64,000 nt of DNA from Coprobacter tertius (GTDB taxonomy: Bacteria > Bacteroidota > Bacteroidia > Bacteroidales > Coprobacteraceae): contig NZ_JANDHW010000004.1 of assembly GCF_024330105.1 (NCBI RefSeq), positions 62,001 to 126,000 of the forward strand, written 5' to 3'. Below are positions 26,994 through 35,960 of this stretch, one piece after another. Each line of letters starts with the position of its first letter. Within the stretch, counting starts at the first letter, position 1. The position numbers and the translations under genes are program-made. The notes beneath the pieces were generated by a model. The model was not told the DNA's origin, searched no databases, and saw nothing but the letters and a program-made list of their open reading frames with translations.

Positions 26994-28100
26994 ATGTACA
27001 ATTACGACGAACGCATTGTGATGACTCTCGATGCAGGCGGCACAAATTTCGTTTTTTCAGCCATACAAGCCAATCGGGAAGTCGTTACCCCCATCACATT
27101 ACCGTCTCATGCAAATAATCTTCAAGAATGTCTCAAAACTCTTGTCGAAGGATTCGAATCGGTAATCAAACTTTTACCGACTCCACCCGTAGCAATCAGT
27201 TTCGCCTTCCCTGGCCCCGCAGATTATGTCAACGGAGTAATAGGAGACTTGCCCAATTTCCCCTCTTTCCGCGGCGGTATTGCTCTGGGACCGTATTTAC
27301 GATCTCGGTTTAATATTCCTGTTTACATCAATAATGACGGCAATCTATTCGCTTATGGTGAAGCACTGGCAGGCGCATTGCCTTCTTTGAATAAAAAGAT
27401 AGAAGAAGCCGGGTACAAACGCAGATACCGTAACCTACTGGGTATCACACTCGGAACAGGTTTCGGAGGAGGTGCCGTTATCAATAATATATTGTTAACC
27501 GGAGATAACGGATGCGGCGGAGATGTATGGATCTTCAGAAATAAAAAATATAAAAATATGATTGCCGAAGAAAGCGTAAGCATACGAGCAGTCATAAGAG
27601 TTTATGAAGAAAAAACCGGGGAAAAACATCCGGGAATTACCCCTAAAGACATCTTCGACATCGCTGAAGGAACTCAAAAAGGAGACCAAAACGCAGCCAA
27701 AGAAAGCTTTGCCGAATTAGGAGAAATTGCCGGTGACGTTATTGCACAGGCCGATTCTATCGTGGACGGAATCGTTGTCATCGGTGGGGGGCTTACCGGA
27801 GCATCCCGGTATATTATGCCCTCTTTAGTAAAAGAAATGCAACAAAGATTTTCAACATTTGCTGGCGACAGTTTTCCTCGTATGCAAACTTCGGTTTATA
27901 ATCTCGACGATCCTGAAGAAGCCGAACGTTTTCTCGAGTTGAAAGAAAACACGGTAAAAATTCCTGGTGGAAAAGAATCCGTACCTTATCTCCAAGATAT
28001 GCGCATCGGTGTTATTACCTCTGAAATAGGAACGAGCAGGGCTATTTCTTTAGGAGCATACGCTTTTGCCCTTTCCAGCATAGACGCAGAAGAAAAATAA
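26994..28100 (+). CDS. ROK-family sugar kinase (probable mannokinase/glucokinase)
   Basis: A 368-residue cytoplasmic ROK-family kinase. The ATP phosphate-binding motif is LDAGGTNFVFSA (near 13), sugar contacts include SFAFPGPADYVNGVIGDLPNFP, the catalytic Asp lies in YINNDGNLFAYGEA, and nucleotide contacts are LGITLGTGFGGGAVI and VIGGGLTGA. The zinc motif normally following (GHxxxxxxxxxCxCGxxGCxE) is absent; GDNGCGGDVWIFRNKKYKN stands in its place, so the enzyme is an atypical ROK member. It follows the isomerase gene by 19 bases. The pair would convert mannose to mannose-6-phosphate and then fructose-6-phosphate. Exact sugar specificity cannot be read from the sequence. Confidence 0.9.
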   Translation: MYNYDERIVMTLDAGGTNFVFSAIQANREVVTPITLPSHANNLQECLKTLVEGFESVIKLLPTPPVAISFAFPGPADYVNGVIGDLPNFPSFRGGIALGPYLRSRFNIPVYINNDGNLFAYGEALAGALPSLNKKIEEAGYKRRYRNLLGITLGTGFGGGAVINNILLTGDNGCGGDVWIFRNKKYKNMIAEESVSIRAVIRVYEEKTGEKHPGITPKDIFDIAEGTQKGDQNAAKESFAELGEIAGDVIAQADSIVDGIVVIGGGLTGASRYIMPSLVKEMQQRFSTFAGDSFPRMQTSVYNLDDPEEAERFLELKENTVKIPGGKESVPYLQDMRIGVITSEIGTSRAISLGAYAFALSSIDAEEK

Positions 28101-28114
28101 AAAATACCGTTTTT

Positions 28115-28166
28115 ATTATAATACAAAAAAAGGAATCCTTCGGGATTCCTTTTTTTGTATTATAAT
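28115..28166. terminator. Bidirectional terminator between ROK kinase and kbl
   Basis: A perfect 24-bp stem (28115-28138 with 28143-28166) closed by a TTCG tetraloop. An A run in one arm and a T run in the other let it stop both converging transcripts. Confidence 0.95.
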
Positions 28167-28177
28167 TTCTCAGAAGA

Positions 28178-29371
28178 TTACTTGATAACACCCAAGTGTT
28201 TTCCAACACGAATAAATGCGTCGATACAAGTATCGAGTTCTTCTTTTTTATGTGCAGCAGACAGCTGAACACGGATACGAGCTTGTCCTTGAGGAACAAC
28301 AGGATAATAGAAGCCGGTCACATAGATTCCTTCTTCGAGCATTTCGGCAGCAAAAGTCTGCGATAATTTAGCATCATACAGCATAATAGCACAAATAGCC
28401 GATTGTGTCGGTTTAATATCGAAGCCTGCCGCCATCATCTTCTCACGGAAATAAGTCACATTATTTACCAAAATAGTATGCAACTCATCACTTTCGTCAA
28501 GCATCTTAAACATTTCTATACCGGCTCCTACTACTGCGGGAGGCAATGAATTAGAAAACAGATAGGGACGAGAGCGCTGACGCAACATATCGATGATTTC
28601 TTTACGTCCGGTCGTAAAACCACCGACAGCACCACCGAATGCTTTGCCTAATGTACCGGTATATATATCGATACGGCCATAAACATCGAACTGTTCGCTT
28701 ACACCATGACCGGTTTTACCGACAACACCAGCCGAATGGCATTCATCTACCATAACCAATGCATCGTATTTTTCAGCCAAGTCACAAATTTTATCCATGG
28801 GAGCTACATTTCCATCCATAGAGAAAACTCCGTCGGTAACAATGATGCGGAAACGTTGAGCCTGAGCTTCTTTCAAACAACGCTCGAGATCATTCATATC
28901 GGCATTTGCATAACGATATCGTTTTGCTTTGCAAAGACGCACACCATCGATAATAGAAGCGTGATTCAACGAATCGGAGATAATAGCGTCTTCTTCGGTG
29001 AAGAGAGGCTCGAATACGCCCCCGTTAGCATCAAAACAAGCCGCATATAAAATCGTATCTTCCGTTTTAAAATAACGGGAAACCGCAGCTTCGAGTTCTT
29101 TGTGGATATCTTGTGTACCACAGATAAAGCGAACCGAAGACATACCGTATCCTCTCTTATCCATCATTTCCTTCGCCGCTTTTATAAGACGGGGATTATC
29201 GGACAAACCCAGATAATTGTTCGCGCAAAAATTCAACACTGTTCCTTTACGCTCAGCTACCTGTATGGCAGAACTTTGGGGGGTAATTATCGTACGCTCA
29301 TTCTTGTAAAGACCGTTTTCCTTAATCGACCCGAGTTCAGCCGAAAGGTGTTCTTTCATTTTTCCAAACAT
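28178..29371 (-). CDS. kbl: 2-amino-3-ketobutyrate CoA ligase (glycine C-acetyltransferase)
   Basis: A 397-residue PLP-dependent alpha-oxoamine synthase, cytoplasmic. It splits 2-amino-3-ketobutyrate with CoA to glycine and acetyl-CoA. Motifs are LNFCANNYLGLSDNPRLI (near 46), GYGMSSVRFICGTQDIHKELE, SDSLNHASIIDG, the cofactor Asp in VMVDECHSAGVVGKTGHG, and the PLP lysine Lys243 in GTLGKAFGGAVGG. Length matches the family (about 395-400). It follows the threonine dehydrogenase gene after 12 bases, so the two steps of threonine to glycine are in one operon. It ends against the bidirectional terminator at 28115-28166. Confidence 0.97.
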   Translation of the reverse strand: MFGKMKEHLSAELGSIKENGLYKNERTIITPQSSAIQVAERKGTVLNFCANNYLGLSDNPRLIKAAKEMMDKRGYGMSSVRFICGTQDIHKELEAAVSRYFKTEDTILYAACFDANGGVFEPLFTEEDAIISDSLNHASIIDGVRLCKAKRYRYANADMNDLERCLKEAQAQRFRIIVTDGVFSMDGNVAPMDKICDLAEKYDALVMVDECHSAGVVGKTGHGVSEQFDVYGRIDIYTGTLGKAFGGAVGGFTTGRKEIIDMLRQRSRPYLFSNSLPPAVVGAGIEMFKMLDESDELHTILVNNVTYFREKMMAAGFDIKPTQSAICAIMLYDAKLSQTFAAEMLEEGIYVTGFYYPVVPQGQARIRVQLSAAHKKEELDTCIDAFIRVGKHLGVIK

Positions 29372-29383
29372 AAGATACTGGTA

Positions 29384-30337
29384 TTAAAGATTCTTTAATT
29401 TTAAATGTTTTATCATATCTACCGTCATAGAAGACAGGTCGTACTCGGGCTTCCATCCCCATTCTTCACGGGCACAGGTATCATCGAGTGAGTTAGGCCA
29501 CGAATCGGCAATACTCTGACGCAAAGCATCTATTCGGTATTCCATTTCAAATGTAGGAAAATGTTTTTTAATTTCAGCATAAATCATCTCCGGATCAAAA
29601 CTCATCGAAGCGATATTGAACGAATTCCGGTGTATCAGCTTAGCAGGATCGGCTTCCATCAGCATAACGATCGCATGCAAAGCATCGGGCATATACATCA
29701 TATCCATAAACGTGCCGGCCTTAACAGGAGTATAAAATTTCTCTCCTTTCACAGCCGAATAATAAATATCGACAGCATAATCGGTCGTTCCACCTCCCGG
29801 AGGTGTCACATAGGAAATAAGTCCTGGGAAACGTACCGAACGCGTATCTACACCAAAACGATGGAAATAATAATCGCTCAACAGTTCACAGGTTACTTTA
29901 CTCACCCCATAAATCGTTTGTGGACGCTGTATCGTATCCTGCGGAGTTTTATCTTTGGGTGAAGACGGTCCGAAAGCTCCGATAGAACTGGGTGTAAATA
30001 CCGCACAATTCTTTTCACGGGCAATTTCGAGTAAGTTCAACACTCCGTTTATCTGTATGTTCCATGCCAATACGGGACGTTGTTCGGCTTGAGCCGACAA
30101 AATCGCCGCCAGGTTAAAAATACTATCGATGTGGTATTTATCGACAATTGCCGCAATTTGTTTAGTATTCAAAACATCGGCTTCTTCCAGAGGCCCACCA
30201 TCACGTAAACATTCTGGGATGGAAATTCCGGCAATGTGTCCGGCTACCACATTGTCACCACCATAGAGAGAGCGCAGTTTTACGGTCAACTCAGATCCGA
30301 TCTGGCCTGTGGCTCCAATTACAAGTATCTTCTTCAT
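29384..30337 (-). CDS. tdh: L-threonine 3-dehydrogenase, short-chain (NAD-epimerase-like) type
   Basis: A 317-residue cytoplasmic NAD-dependent dehydrogenase of the extended short-chain family. It has the Rossmann motif GATGQIGSEL (near 8), NLAAILSAQAE, FTPSSIGAFGP, and the catalytic YGVSKVTCELL (Tyr-x-x-x-Lys, near 143). This epimerase-like form of threonine dehydrogenase is typical of Bacteroidetes and differs from the zinc enzyme of enteric bacteria. Function is supported by the adjacent kbl. It starts 42 bases after the stop of a GH92 gene in the same direction, with a small AGGATA/TATCCT hairpin in the gap but no clear promoter or terminator, so read-through from the mannosidase locus is possible. 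Confidence 0.93.
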   Translation of the reverse strand: MKKILVIGATGQIGSELTVKLRSLYGGDNVVAGHIAGISIPECLRDGGPLEEADVLNTKQIAAIVDKYHIDSIFNLAAILSAQAEQRPVLAWNIQINGVLNLLEIAREKNCAVFTPSSIGAFGPSSPKDKTPQDTIQRPQTIYGVSKVTCELLSDYYFHRFGVDTRSVRFPGLISYVTPPGGGTTDYAVDIYYSAVKGEKFYTPVKAGTFMDMMYMPDALHAIVMLMEADPAKLIHRNSFNIASMSFDPEMIYAEIKKHFPTFEMEYRIDALRQSIADSWPNSLDDTCAREEWGWKPEYDLSSMTVDMIKHLKLKNL

Positions 30338-30379
30338 TTTACCAAGTTTAAGGATATTATTATCCTGTTTCTTTTATTA

Positions 30380-32731
30380 TTATTTGTTTTTTGTGTAAAG
30401 CAATGTTTCACCGGAGTTACTCAACGATGGGGGGACACAACCATCCGATACACCACGTTTGAGATTTGGAGTAGAACTCATTACAAAACGTATCTTCGCA
30501 CCGTCTTTTATATCGTCGTAAGTAAAATACGATCTATCGAGTTCCTTTCCATTCAGGAATACTTTATCTACATATACATTCTTTTCCGACCAATTTTCGG
30601 TAGTCACTTCTACTACCTTTCCATTGCTCATTCTCATCGTAACAGCCTCGAGTGCCGGAGAACCGATATTATAGACATTGCTGGATGGCGCTACCGGATA
30701 GAATCCCATACAGTTAAAGATATACCAAGCCGACATTTGCCCGCAATCGTCATTACCACTCAAAGATCCGGGTTCATTACCATAGAAATTATCAACAATC
30801 GTACGTACCCATTTCTGGCATTTCCACGGTTGTTTCAAGTAATTATACAAATACGTAATCTGATGACAGGGTTCGTTGCCATGCCAATAAGCACCTATAC
30901 GCCCCTGTATATCATGTGCACCGGGAATATCGTCGGGCAACTCCATTATAAACATAGAATCGAGTCGGGCGGCAAAATGTTCTTCTCCCATCGCATTGAT
31001 ATATCCCTGTACATCATGAGGTACATACCAAGTATACTGCATTGTAAATCCTTCGGTAATATCTCCCCAACCGTTTACAGAACCAGGGCCCTGATAAGCT
31101 ATCGGAGCAAATGGTGTACGCCATTCACCTTTACTATCTCGGCCTCTCATATATTTAGAAACCGGGTCGATCAGATTCTGATAGGAAAGAGAACGATTCA
31201 AGAAATATTCATAATCTTCCTTCTTACCCAATTTTTTAGCAGCTTGTGCGATACAATAGTCGTCATAAGCATATTCGAGTGTTTTCGAAACAGATTCTTT
31301 TTCTTTATCGAAAGGAACCCATCCCAAAGAATCATACTCGGGAAGACAATCGTAATTAGGATTCATGGCTGTACGTTTCATCGCTTCGTATGCCCTTTCA
31401 TAATCAAATCCTTTTACGTCTTTCATAATCATATCAGCCAATACCGATACCGAATGATAACCGATCATACACCAAGTTTCGTTTCCGTAGAACGACCAAA
31501 TCGGCAACATATGTTCAACGCTTTTATCGTAATGCGCGAGCATAGAATTGGCAATATCGGCGTTTACCCCCTGCTGTACCAGATTAAATAACGGATGTAA
31601 AGCACGATAAGTATCCCATAAAGAGAATACCGTCATATTGGTAAAGCCTTCGGCCGTATCGATATTCTTATCGAGTGCACGATACCGATTATCAGAATCC
31701 TGGAATATAAAGGGATGCTGGAATGCATGATAAACCGAAGTATAAAATGTTTCTTTCTGTTTTTTATTTCCTTTTATCGAGAATTTATTCAATTCTTTAT
31801 TCCAAAGTTTTTCCCCTTTTGCCTTCAGCGATTCGAAATTCTCACCGTCGAGCTCTTTCATATTTGCCAAAGCAGAAGCTGTACTTACTCCCGAAATCGC
31901 AGTTTTCACATACACCGGTTCTTTATCGTCGGTCTTAAACCGCATCCAGAATTTTACATTCTTACCCCAAGTTTCTTTCGAACTGCGGAAACGATTGGTA
32001 TTATAAATCACCGGAGAATTATTCAACATTATACCGGCCTGATCCAAAGGTTTAGAGAATACTGCTGCAAAATAAATGTGGCGTTCCGGCCCCCATCCTT
32101 TTACCAATTTATAACCGGTAATCGTTGAGTCGTTTTCGATACGCACATTCGCCCATTCACAAGATTGCCACAGTGTATGGTTAAGATCGATCATAATAAA
32201 AGAACTATCGCTCTGCGGATACGTAAAACGGAATATACCGCTACGTAACCCCGAAGTCATTTCGGCTTTTACACCATAATCGAGTAAATCTACCCCATAA
32301 TAATTGGGGGAAGCCCATTCCTTGTCATGTGAATAACGGGAACGATATCCCGAATCGGGATTTTCATGTGTACCCGGAGTAAACTTAATCTCCCCTGTTC
32401 CCGGAACAAAAAGGAAGTCCCCCAAATCGGGGATTCCCGTTCCGCTCAAATGAGAAAGACTAAAACCGAGTAAAGTCATGTGATTATACTTATAACCCGA
32501 AGCGGCATCGTAATAATCGAAATCGGTATCGGGGCTCATTTGTATTCCTCCAAAGGGAATCTGTGAACCAGGATAAACATTCCCGAAACCAGAAGTACCG
32601 ATCATGGGATTTACATATTGTATCAAGTCTTCTTCAGCCGCAGCCGTTTCGGTTCCCCGAGTTCCGGTACAGGCACTCAACAAAAGCACCTGAGCACCGA
32701 TAATTATATGTCTAAATTTAAATAGCACCAT
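30380..32731 (-). CDS. GH92 alpha-mannosidase, lipoprotein (GH92-D)
   Basis: A 783-residue GH92 enzyme. The ATG at 32729-32731 is preferred over one 24 bases upstream because it gives a compact signal with lipobox LLSAC. It is therefore a lipoprotein. Landmarks are VNPMIGTSGFGNVYPGSQIP, GFSLSHLSGTGIPDLGD, FSLWDTYRALHPLF, EGFTMQYTWYVPHD with general acid Glu560, HGNEPCHQITYLYNY, and GNDDCGQMSAW with base Asp662. The EGF in place of EGN before the aromatic pair and PCHQ in place of PSHH are mild departures from the alpha-1,2 pattern. It is the last enzyme gene of locus B, 29 bases after the small BSP peptidase gene, with tdh 42 bases downstream. Confidence 0.95.
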   Translation of the reverse strand: MVLFKFRHIIIGAQVLLLSACTGTRGTETAAAEEDLIQYVNPMIGTSGFGNVYPGSQIPFGGIQMSPDTDFDYYDAASGYKYNHMTLLGFSLSHLSGTGIPDLGDFLFVPGTGEIKFTPGTHENPDSGYRSRYSHDKEWASPNYYGVDLLDYGVKAEMTSGLRSGIFRFTYPQSDSSFIMIDLNHTLWQSCEWANVRIENDSTITGYKLVKGWGPERHIYFAAVFSKPLDQAGIMLNNSPVIYNTNRFRSSKETWGKNVKFWMRFKTDDKEPVYVKTAISGVSTASALANMKELDGENFESLKAKGEKLWNKELNKFSIKGNKKQKETFYTSVYHAFQHPFIFQDSDNRYRALDKNIDTAEGFTNMTVFSLWDTYRALHPLFNLVQQGVNADIANSMLAHYDKSVEHMLPIWSFYGNETWCMIGYHSVSVLADMIMKDVKGFDYERAYEAMKRTAMNPNYDCLPEYDSLGWVPFDKEKESVSKTLEYAYDDYCIAQAAKKLGKKEDYEYFLNRSLSYQNLIDPVSKYMRGRDSKGEWRTPFAPIAYQGPGSVNGWGDITEGFTMQYTWYVPHDVQGYINAMGEEHFAARLDSMFIMELPDDIPGAHDIQGRIGAYWHGNEPCHQITYLYNYLKQPWKCQKWVRTIVDNFYGNEPGSLSGNDDCGQMSAWYIFNCMGFYPVAPSSNVYNIGSPALEAVTMRMSNGKVVEVTTENWSEKNVYVDKVFLNGKELDRSYFTYDDIKDGAKIRFVMSSTPNLKRGVSDGCVPPSLSNSGETLLYTKNK

Positions 32732-32760
32732 AATTTCATAAATGAGTGTTATCAATCAGA

Positions 32761-33561
32761 TTAAATATCGCCCATCGCTTTCTGGTATTCGTTCCAGAGA
32801 TTTTCTACAGTATATTTCTCGTTATCTCCGAAAATATGCTTAAAAGCTCCCTCGAACGACCAAGGTATCACCTCAAGAGCCGAGCGATTAAATTTACGCA
32901 AAAAATTCTTATCTTTATTCTCTGCAATCCAATTCAAGAAAAAACCTGTCGTACGGTATCCGCTGGTCCAGGTTCCGCCTTTAGGACGATCTTTCGCAGT
33001 AAAACATCCATTGGCTACACGTACGGCATCAGCCATACCCTCAATGAATGCCCAGTATATTCCATGATCACCATAGGTACCACATCCCTTTGGTTCGAGT
33101 TGATACGCATGCGTCAATTCATGATAAAGTACACCACGGGTTTCATAGTCTAACTTAGCCGTATCGTTATTAGCGAAGCTTTTTTCGATCCAGCGTGTAC
33201 TGTAAACAATTCCGATCGTCTTGCCCGATCCGCTTTTTGCAGAAATACCGTCATAATCTTTCAAAGTATATATGATCGTTTCGAGCTTGGGAATACTATC
33301 TTTGGGCGAGAAATAAAGTGTCTGCAATACCCGTTTGGCATTCTCGGTTATATAAGACGAAGGATCGGGGATAATGTGTTTATATATTTCAGAACCGGCC
33401 GTATTAGGCGACACATCCCGAAAATCGACATTCCCTACAAAATATTTACGCCACTGCTTCTCGATAGGAGCCGGTTTATGAATATCTTTTTTTTCTTTAT
33501 TTTTTGCCATTGCCGGTGTCATCAACATAAGGCAAAGCATCATCGACACTATTTTTTTCAT
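32761..33561 (-). CDS. Small secreted BSP-family metallopeptidase
   Basis: A 266-residue secreted protein of the basic secretory protein family. The start at 33559-33561 gives a normal signal peptide (MKKIVSMMLCLMLMTPAMAK) and avoids overlapping the upstream gene; an in-frame ATG 33 bases earlier lies inside that gene's end. The zinc site is HELTH at residues 147-151, followed by AYQ and by WAFIEGMADAVRVANG, the usual downstream family motif. This is a bare peptidase domain with no FN3, discoidin or sorting tail, so it is probably periplasmic, unlike the two large BSP proteins in the window. It lies between two GH92 genes (gaps 19 and 29 bases), which ties peptide cutting to alpha-mannose removal. 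Substrate unknown. Confidence 0.87.
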   Translation of the reverse strand: MKKIVSMMLCLMLMTPAMAKNKEKKDIHKPAPIEKQWRKYFVGNVDFRDVSPNTAGSEIYKHIIPDPSSYITENAKRVLQTLYFSPKDSIPKLETIIYTLKDYDGISAKSGSGKTIGIVYSTRWIEKSFANNDTAKLDYETRGVLYHELTHAYQLEPKGCGTYGDHGIYWAFIEGMADAVRVANGCFTAKDRPKGGTWTSGYRTTGFFLNWIAENKDKNFLRKFNRSALEVIPWSFEGAFKHIFGDNEKYTVENLWNEYQKAMGDI

Positions 33562-33580
33562 ATATTCTGGTTTTTGAAGG

Positions 33581-35911
33581 TTAAAACTTTCCATCGGTCA
33601 TAGAATACGGTTTCGTTTCAGATGAGATCCCTCTTTTCTTATTCGGTTTAGACGACATCTCGAAAACGATTTCACCGCCATTCATAAGGTCTTCATGAGA
33701 AAGATACATTTTATCGTAATTCTTTCCATTGAGTTTTACGCTCTTCACGTAACGATTTTTATCACTAACTTTAGGAGCTTTTATTTCGAAAATTTTGCCA
33801 TTACCCAATTTCACTTTCATATAAGGTAAATATGGGGCTCCGAGTACATATTCATCCGAACCCGGGCATACCGGATAAAATCCCATTGCCGTAAAGATAT
33901 ACCATGCAGACATCTGTCCGCAATCATCATTGCCACATAAACCGTCGATATTATTTTTATACATGCGATTCATAATTTCTCTCACCCAATATTGAGTTTT
34001 CCAGGGTTGAGAACTCCATGCATACAAATAGGCAATGTGATGACTCGGTTCATTTCCATGTACATAGTTACCGATTAGCCCTTCTTTTGTCACATCTTCG
34101 GTATTTTCATAATATTTTGCAGGCAGTTCCATTACAAACAATGAATCGAGATTGCTGATAAATTTTTTATCACCGCCCATTGCAGTAATCAATCCGTTTA
34201 CATCATGAGGAACATAGAAAGAATAATTCCATGAATTACCTTCGATAAAACCTTCTCCATGTGTATTTAACAAACTGAAATTCTTTTTCCACTCGCCATT
34301 TTTATATTTAGGACGAGCCCAGCCCAAATCCCGATCGAATACGTTACGATAATTCAATGCTCTTTTTGCATATTCATCGGCCACTTTCTTATTCCCGGCT
34401 TTTTGTGCCATCTGATATATCGTCCAGTCGTCATATGCATATTCAAGCGTTACCGACACGGCACTACCATTACGATCGAAAGGGACATAACCATATTGCA
34501 TATAATCTTTTACCCCCTCATAATAAGGAAGAGTAGAACTGCTTACCATTGCCTCGATAGCTTTCGAAGCATCTACATTTCCTCCTTTTACATAAGTATC
34601 TGCCAAAACAGGAACCGCATGATAACCGATCATACACCAGTTTTCGTTCCCCATCAAAGACCATACCGGAAGAGCCTTGTGTACACTTTGTTCATAATGT
34701 TTCAGCATAGACTCTACCATATCGGCGTTACGCTGCGGATGAAGTACATTAAATAAAGGATGCAAGGCACGATAGGTATCCCACAAAGAGAAAATAGTAT
34801 AGTTGGTAAAACCGTCGGCCTGATGAATATTATGATCGAGACCACGATATTGGCCATCTACATCCATATAAATAGAAGGGTTAATCATTGTATGATACAA
34901 CGAAGTATACAACATCGCCAACTGGTCGTTATTTCCTTCAGCTTCGATCAGATCGAGATCTTCTTCCCATTTAGCTTTAGTACGTTCAGCCAATTGATCG
35001 AAATCAAGCCCGGCTGTTTCCGCTTTCAAATTTTTCAGAGCACCGTCGGTACTTACTGCCGAAAGAGCGACTTTCAATTCCAATGATTCTTTGTCGGCCA
35101 TATCGAAATCGAAATAAGCGACTACCTTACGGCCTGCAATTTCAGGGAAATTATGATTCAAATCGAATTTACGCAAAAAACCACTGTACAACACCCTTTC
35201 TTTATCTACATATCCATAATTTTTGATAGGCTTAGATAAAGAAATCGCAAAATAAGTATAATTGGTACGAGCCCAACCGTTAGTAATACGATATCCTGTA
35301 ATCAGCGTATCATTTTCTACACGTATAGTCGACCATAGAGTTTTTCCATCATAATTATATATACCATGTATCAGGTCGAGAATAATATGTGCATCTTTGC
35401 CTTTATTAAAAGTATATTTATGCACACCAACCCGCTCGGTTGCCGTCAACTGAGCTTTAATATCATAATCGTCTAAAACGACTTCATAATATCCGGGAGT
35501 ACATTTTTCGGTATCATGAGAATAGTTAGACCGATAGCCATTTTCGGGATGATCGCTCGTACCCGGATTCAACATCAGTTTTCCTACCGTAGGCATAATC
35601 AGTACATCTCCTAAATCGGAGTGACCCGTACCGCTCAAATGAGTATGGCTGAATCCTACGATCGTTTTATCACGATGTTGATAACCGGCACAATACTCAT
35701 ACACTTTTTTCTGATAAGCTCCATTCACATTTTGCGGAATCGTATCGGTATCCGGACTCAACTGTACAATACCGAAAGGAGCACATGCTCCCGGGAAAGT
35801 ATGCCCCATACCGTTCGTCCCGATAATGGGGTTTACATAATCTGTAAGTCCAGACTGTGCAAATAATGCACAGCTGAACATACAGAGAGATGATAATATT
35901 AAACGTTTCAT
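33581..35911 (-). CDS. GH92 alpha-mannosidase (GH92-E)
   Basis: A 776-residue GH92 enzyme with a signal peptide (MKRLILSSLCMFSCALFAQ); an ATG three codons earlier is possible. Landmarks are VNPIIGTNGMGHTFPGACAP, GFSHTHLSGTGHSDLGD, FSLWDTYRALHPLF, EGNSWNYSFYVPHD with general acid Glu557, HGNEPSHHIAYLYAW, and GNDDCGQMSAWYIF with base Asp663. This is the fullest match in the window to canonical alpha-1,2-mannosidases of the family. It lies in locus B, 49 bases after GH92-F and 19 bases before the small BSP peptidase gene. It probably trims alpha-1,2-mannose from high-mannose N-glycans or mannoproteins in the periplasm. Confidence 0.95.
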   Translation of the reverse strand: MKRLILSSLCMFSCALFAQSGLTDYVNPIIGTNGMGHTFPGACAPFGIVQLSPDTDTIPQNVNGAYQKKVYEYCAGYQHRDKTIVGFSHTHLSGTGHSDLGDVLIMPTVGKLMLNPGTSDHPENGYRSNYSHDTEKCTPGYYEVVLDDYDIKAQLTATERVGVHKYTFNKGKDAHIILDLIHGIYNYDGKTLWSTIRVENDTLITGYRITNGWARTNYTYFAISLSKPIKNYGYVDKERVLYSGFLRKFDLNHNFPEIAGRKVVAYFDFDMADKESLELKVALSAVSTDGALKNLKAETAGLDFDQLAERTKAKWEEDLDLIEAEGNNDQLAMLYTSLYHTMINPSIYMDVDGQYRGLDHNIHQADGFTNYTIFSLWDTYRALHPLFNVLHPQRNADMVESMLKHYEQSVHKALPVWSLMGNENWCMIGYHAVPVLADTYVKGGNVDASKAIEAMVSSSTLPYYEGVKDYMQYGYVPFDRNGSAVSVTLEYAYDDWTIYQMAQKAGNKKVADEYAKRALNYRNVFDRDLGWARPKYKNGEWKKNFSLLNTHGEGFIEGNSWNYSFYVPHDVNGLITAMGGDKKFISNLDSLFVMELPAKYYENTEDVTKEGLIGNYVHGNEPSHHIAYLYAWSSQPWKTQYWVREIMNRMYKNNIDGLCGNDDCGQMSAWYIFTAMGFYPVCPGSDEYVLGAPYLPYMKVKLGNGKIFEIKAPKVSDKNRYVKSVKLNGKNYDKMYLSHEDLMNGGEIVFEMSSKPNKKRGISSETKPYSMTDGKF

Positions 35912-35960
35912 TTCTTGCACTTTAAATTAAGGAATAAATGTAATGACGCACTGTAAAAAT

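Noticed and set aside
30236-31591. A 451-codon open frame on the plus strand
   Set aside because: It lies antisense to tdh and GH92-D, both of which have full family motifs. Long antisense frames are common in this codon usage; its translation is rich in Ile, Tyr, Arg and His with no recognisable domain.
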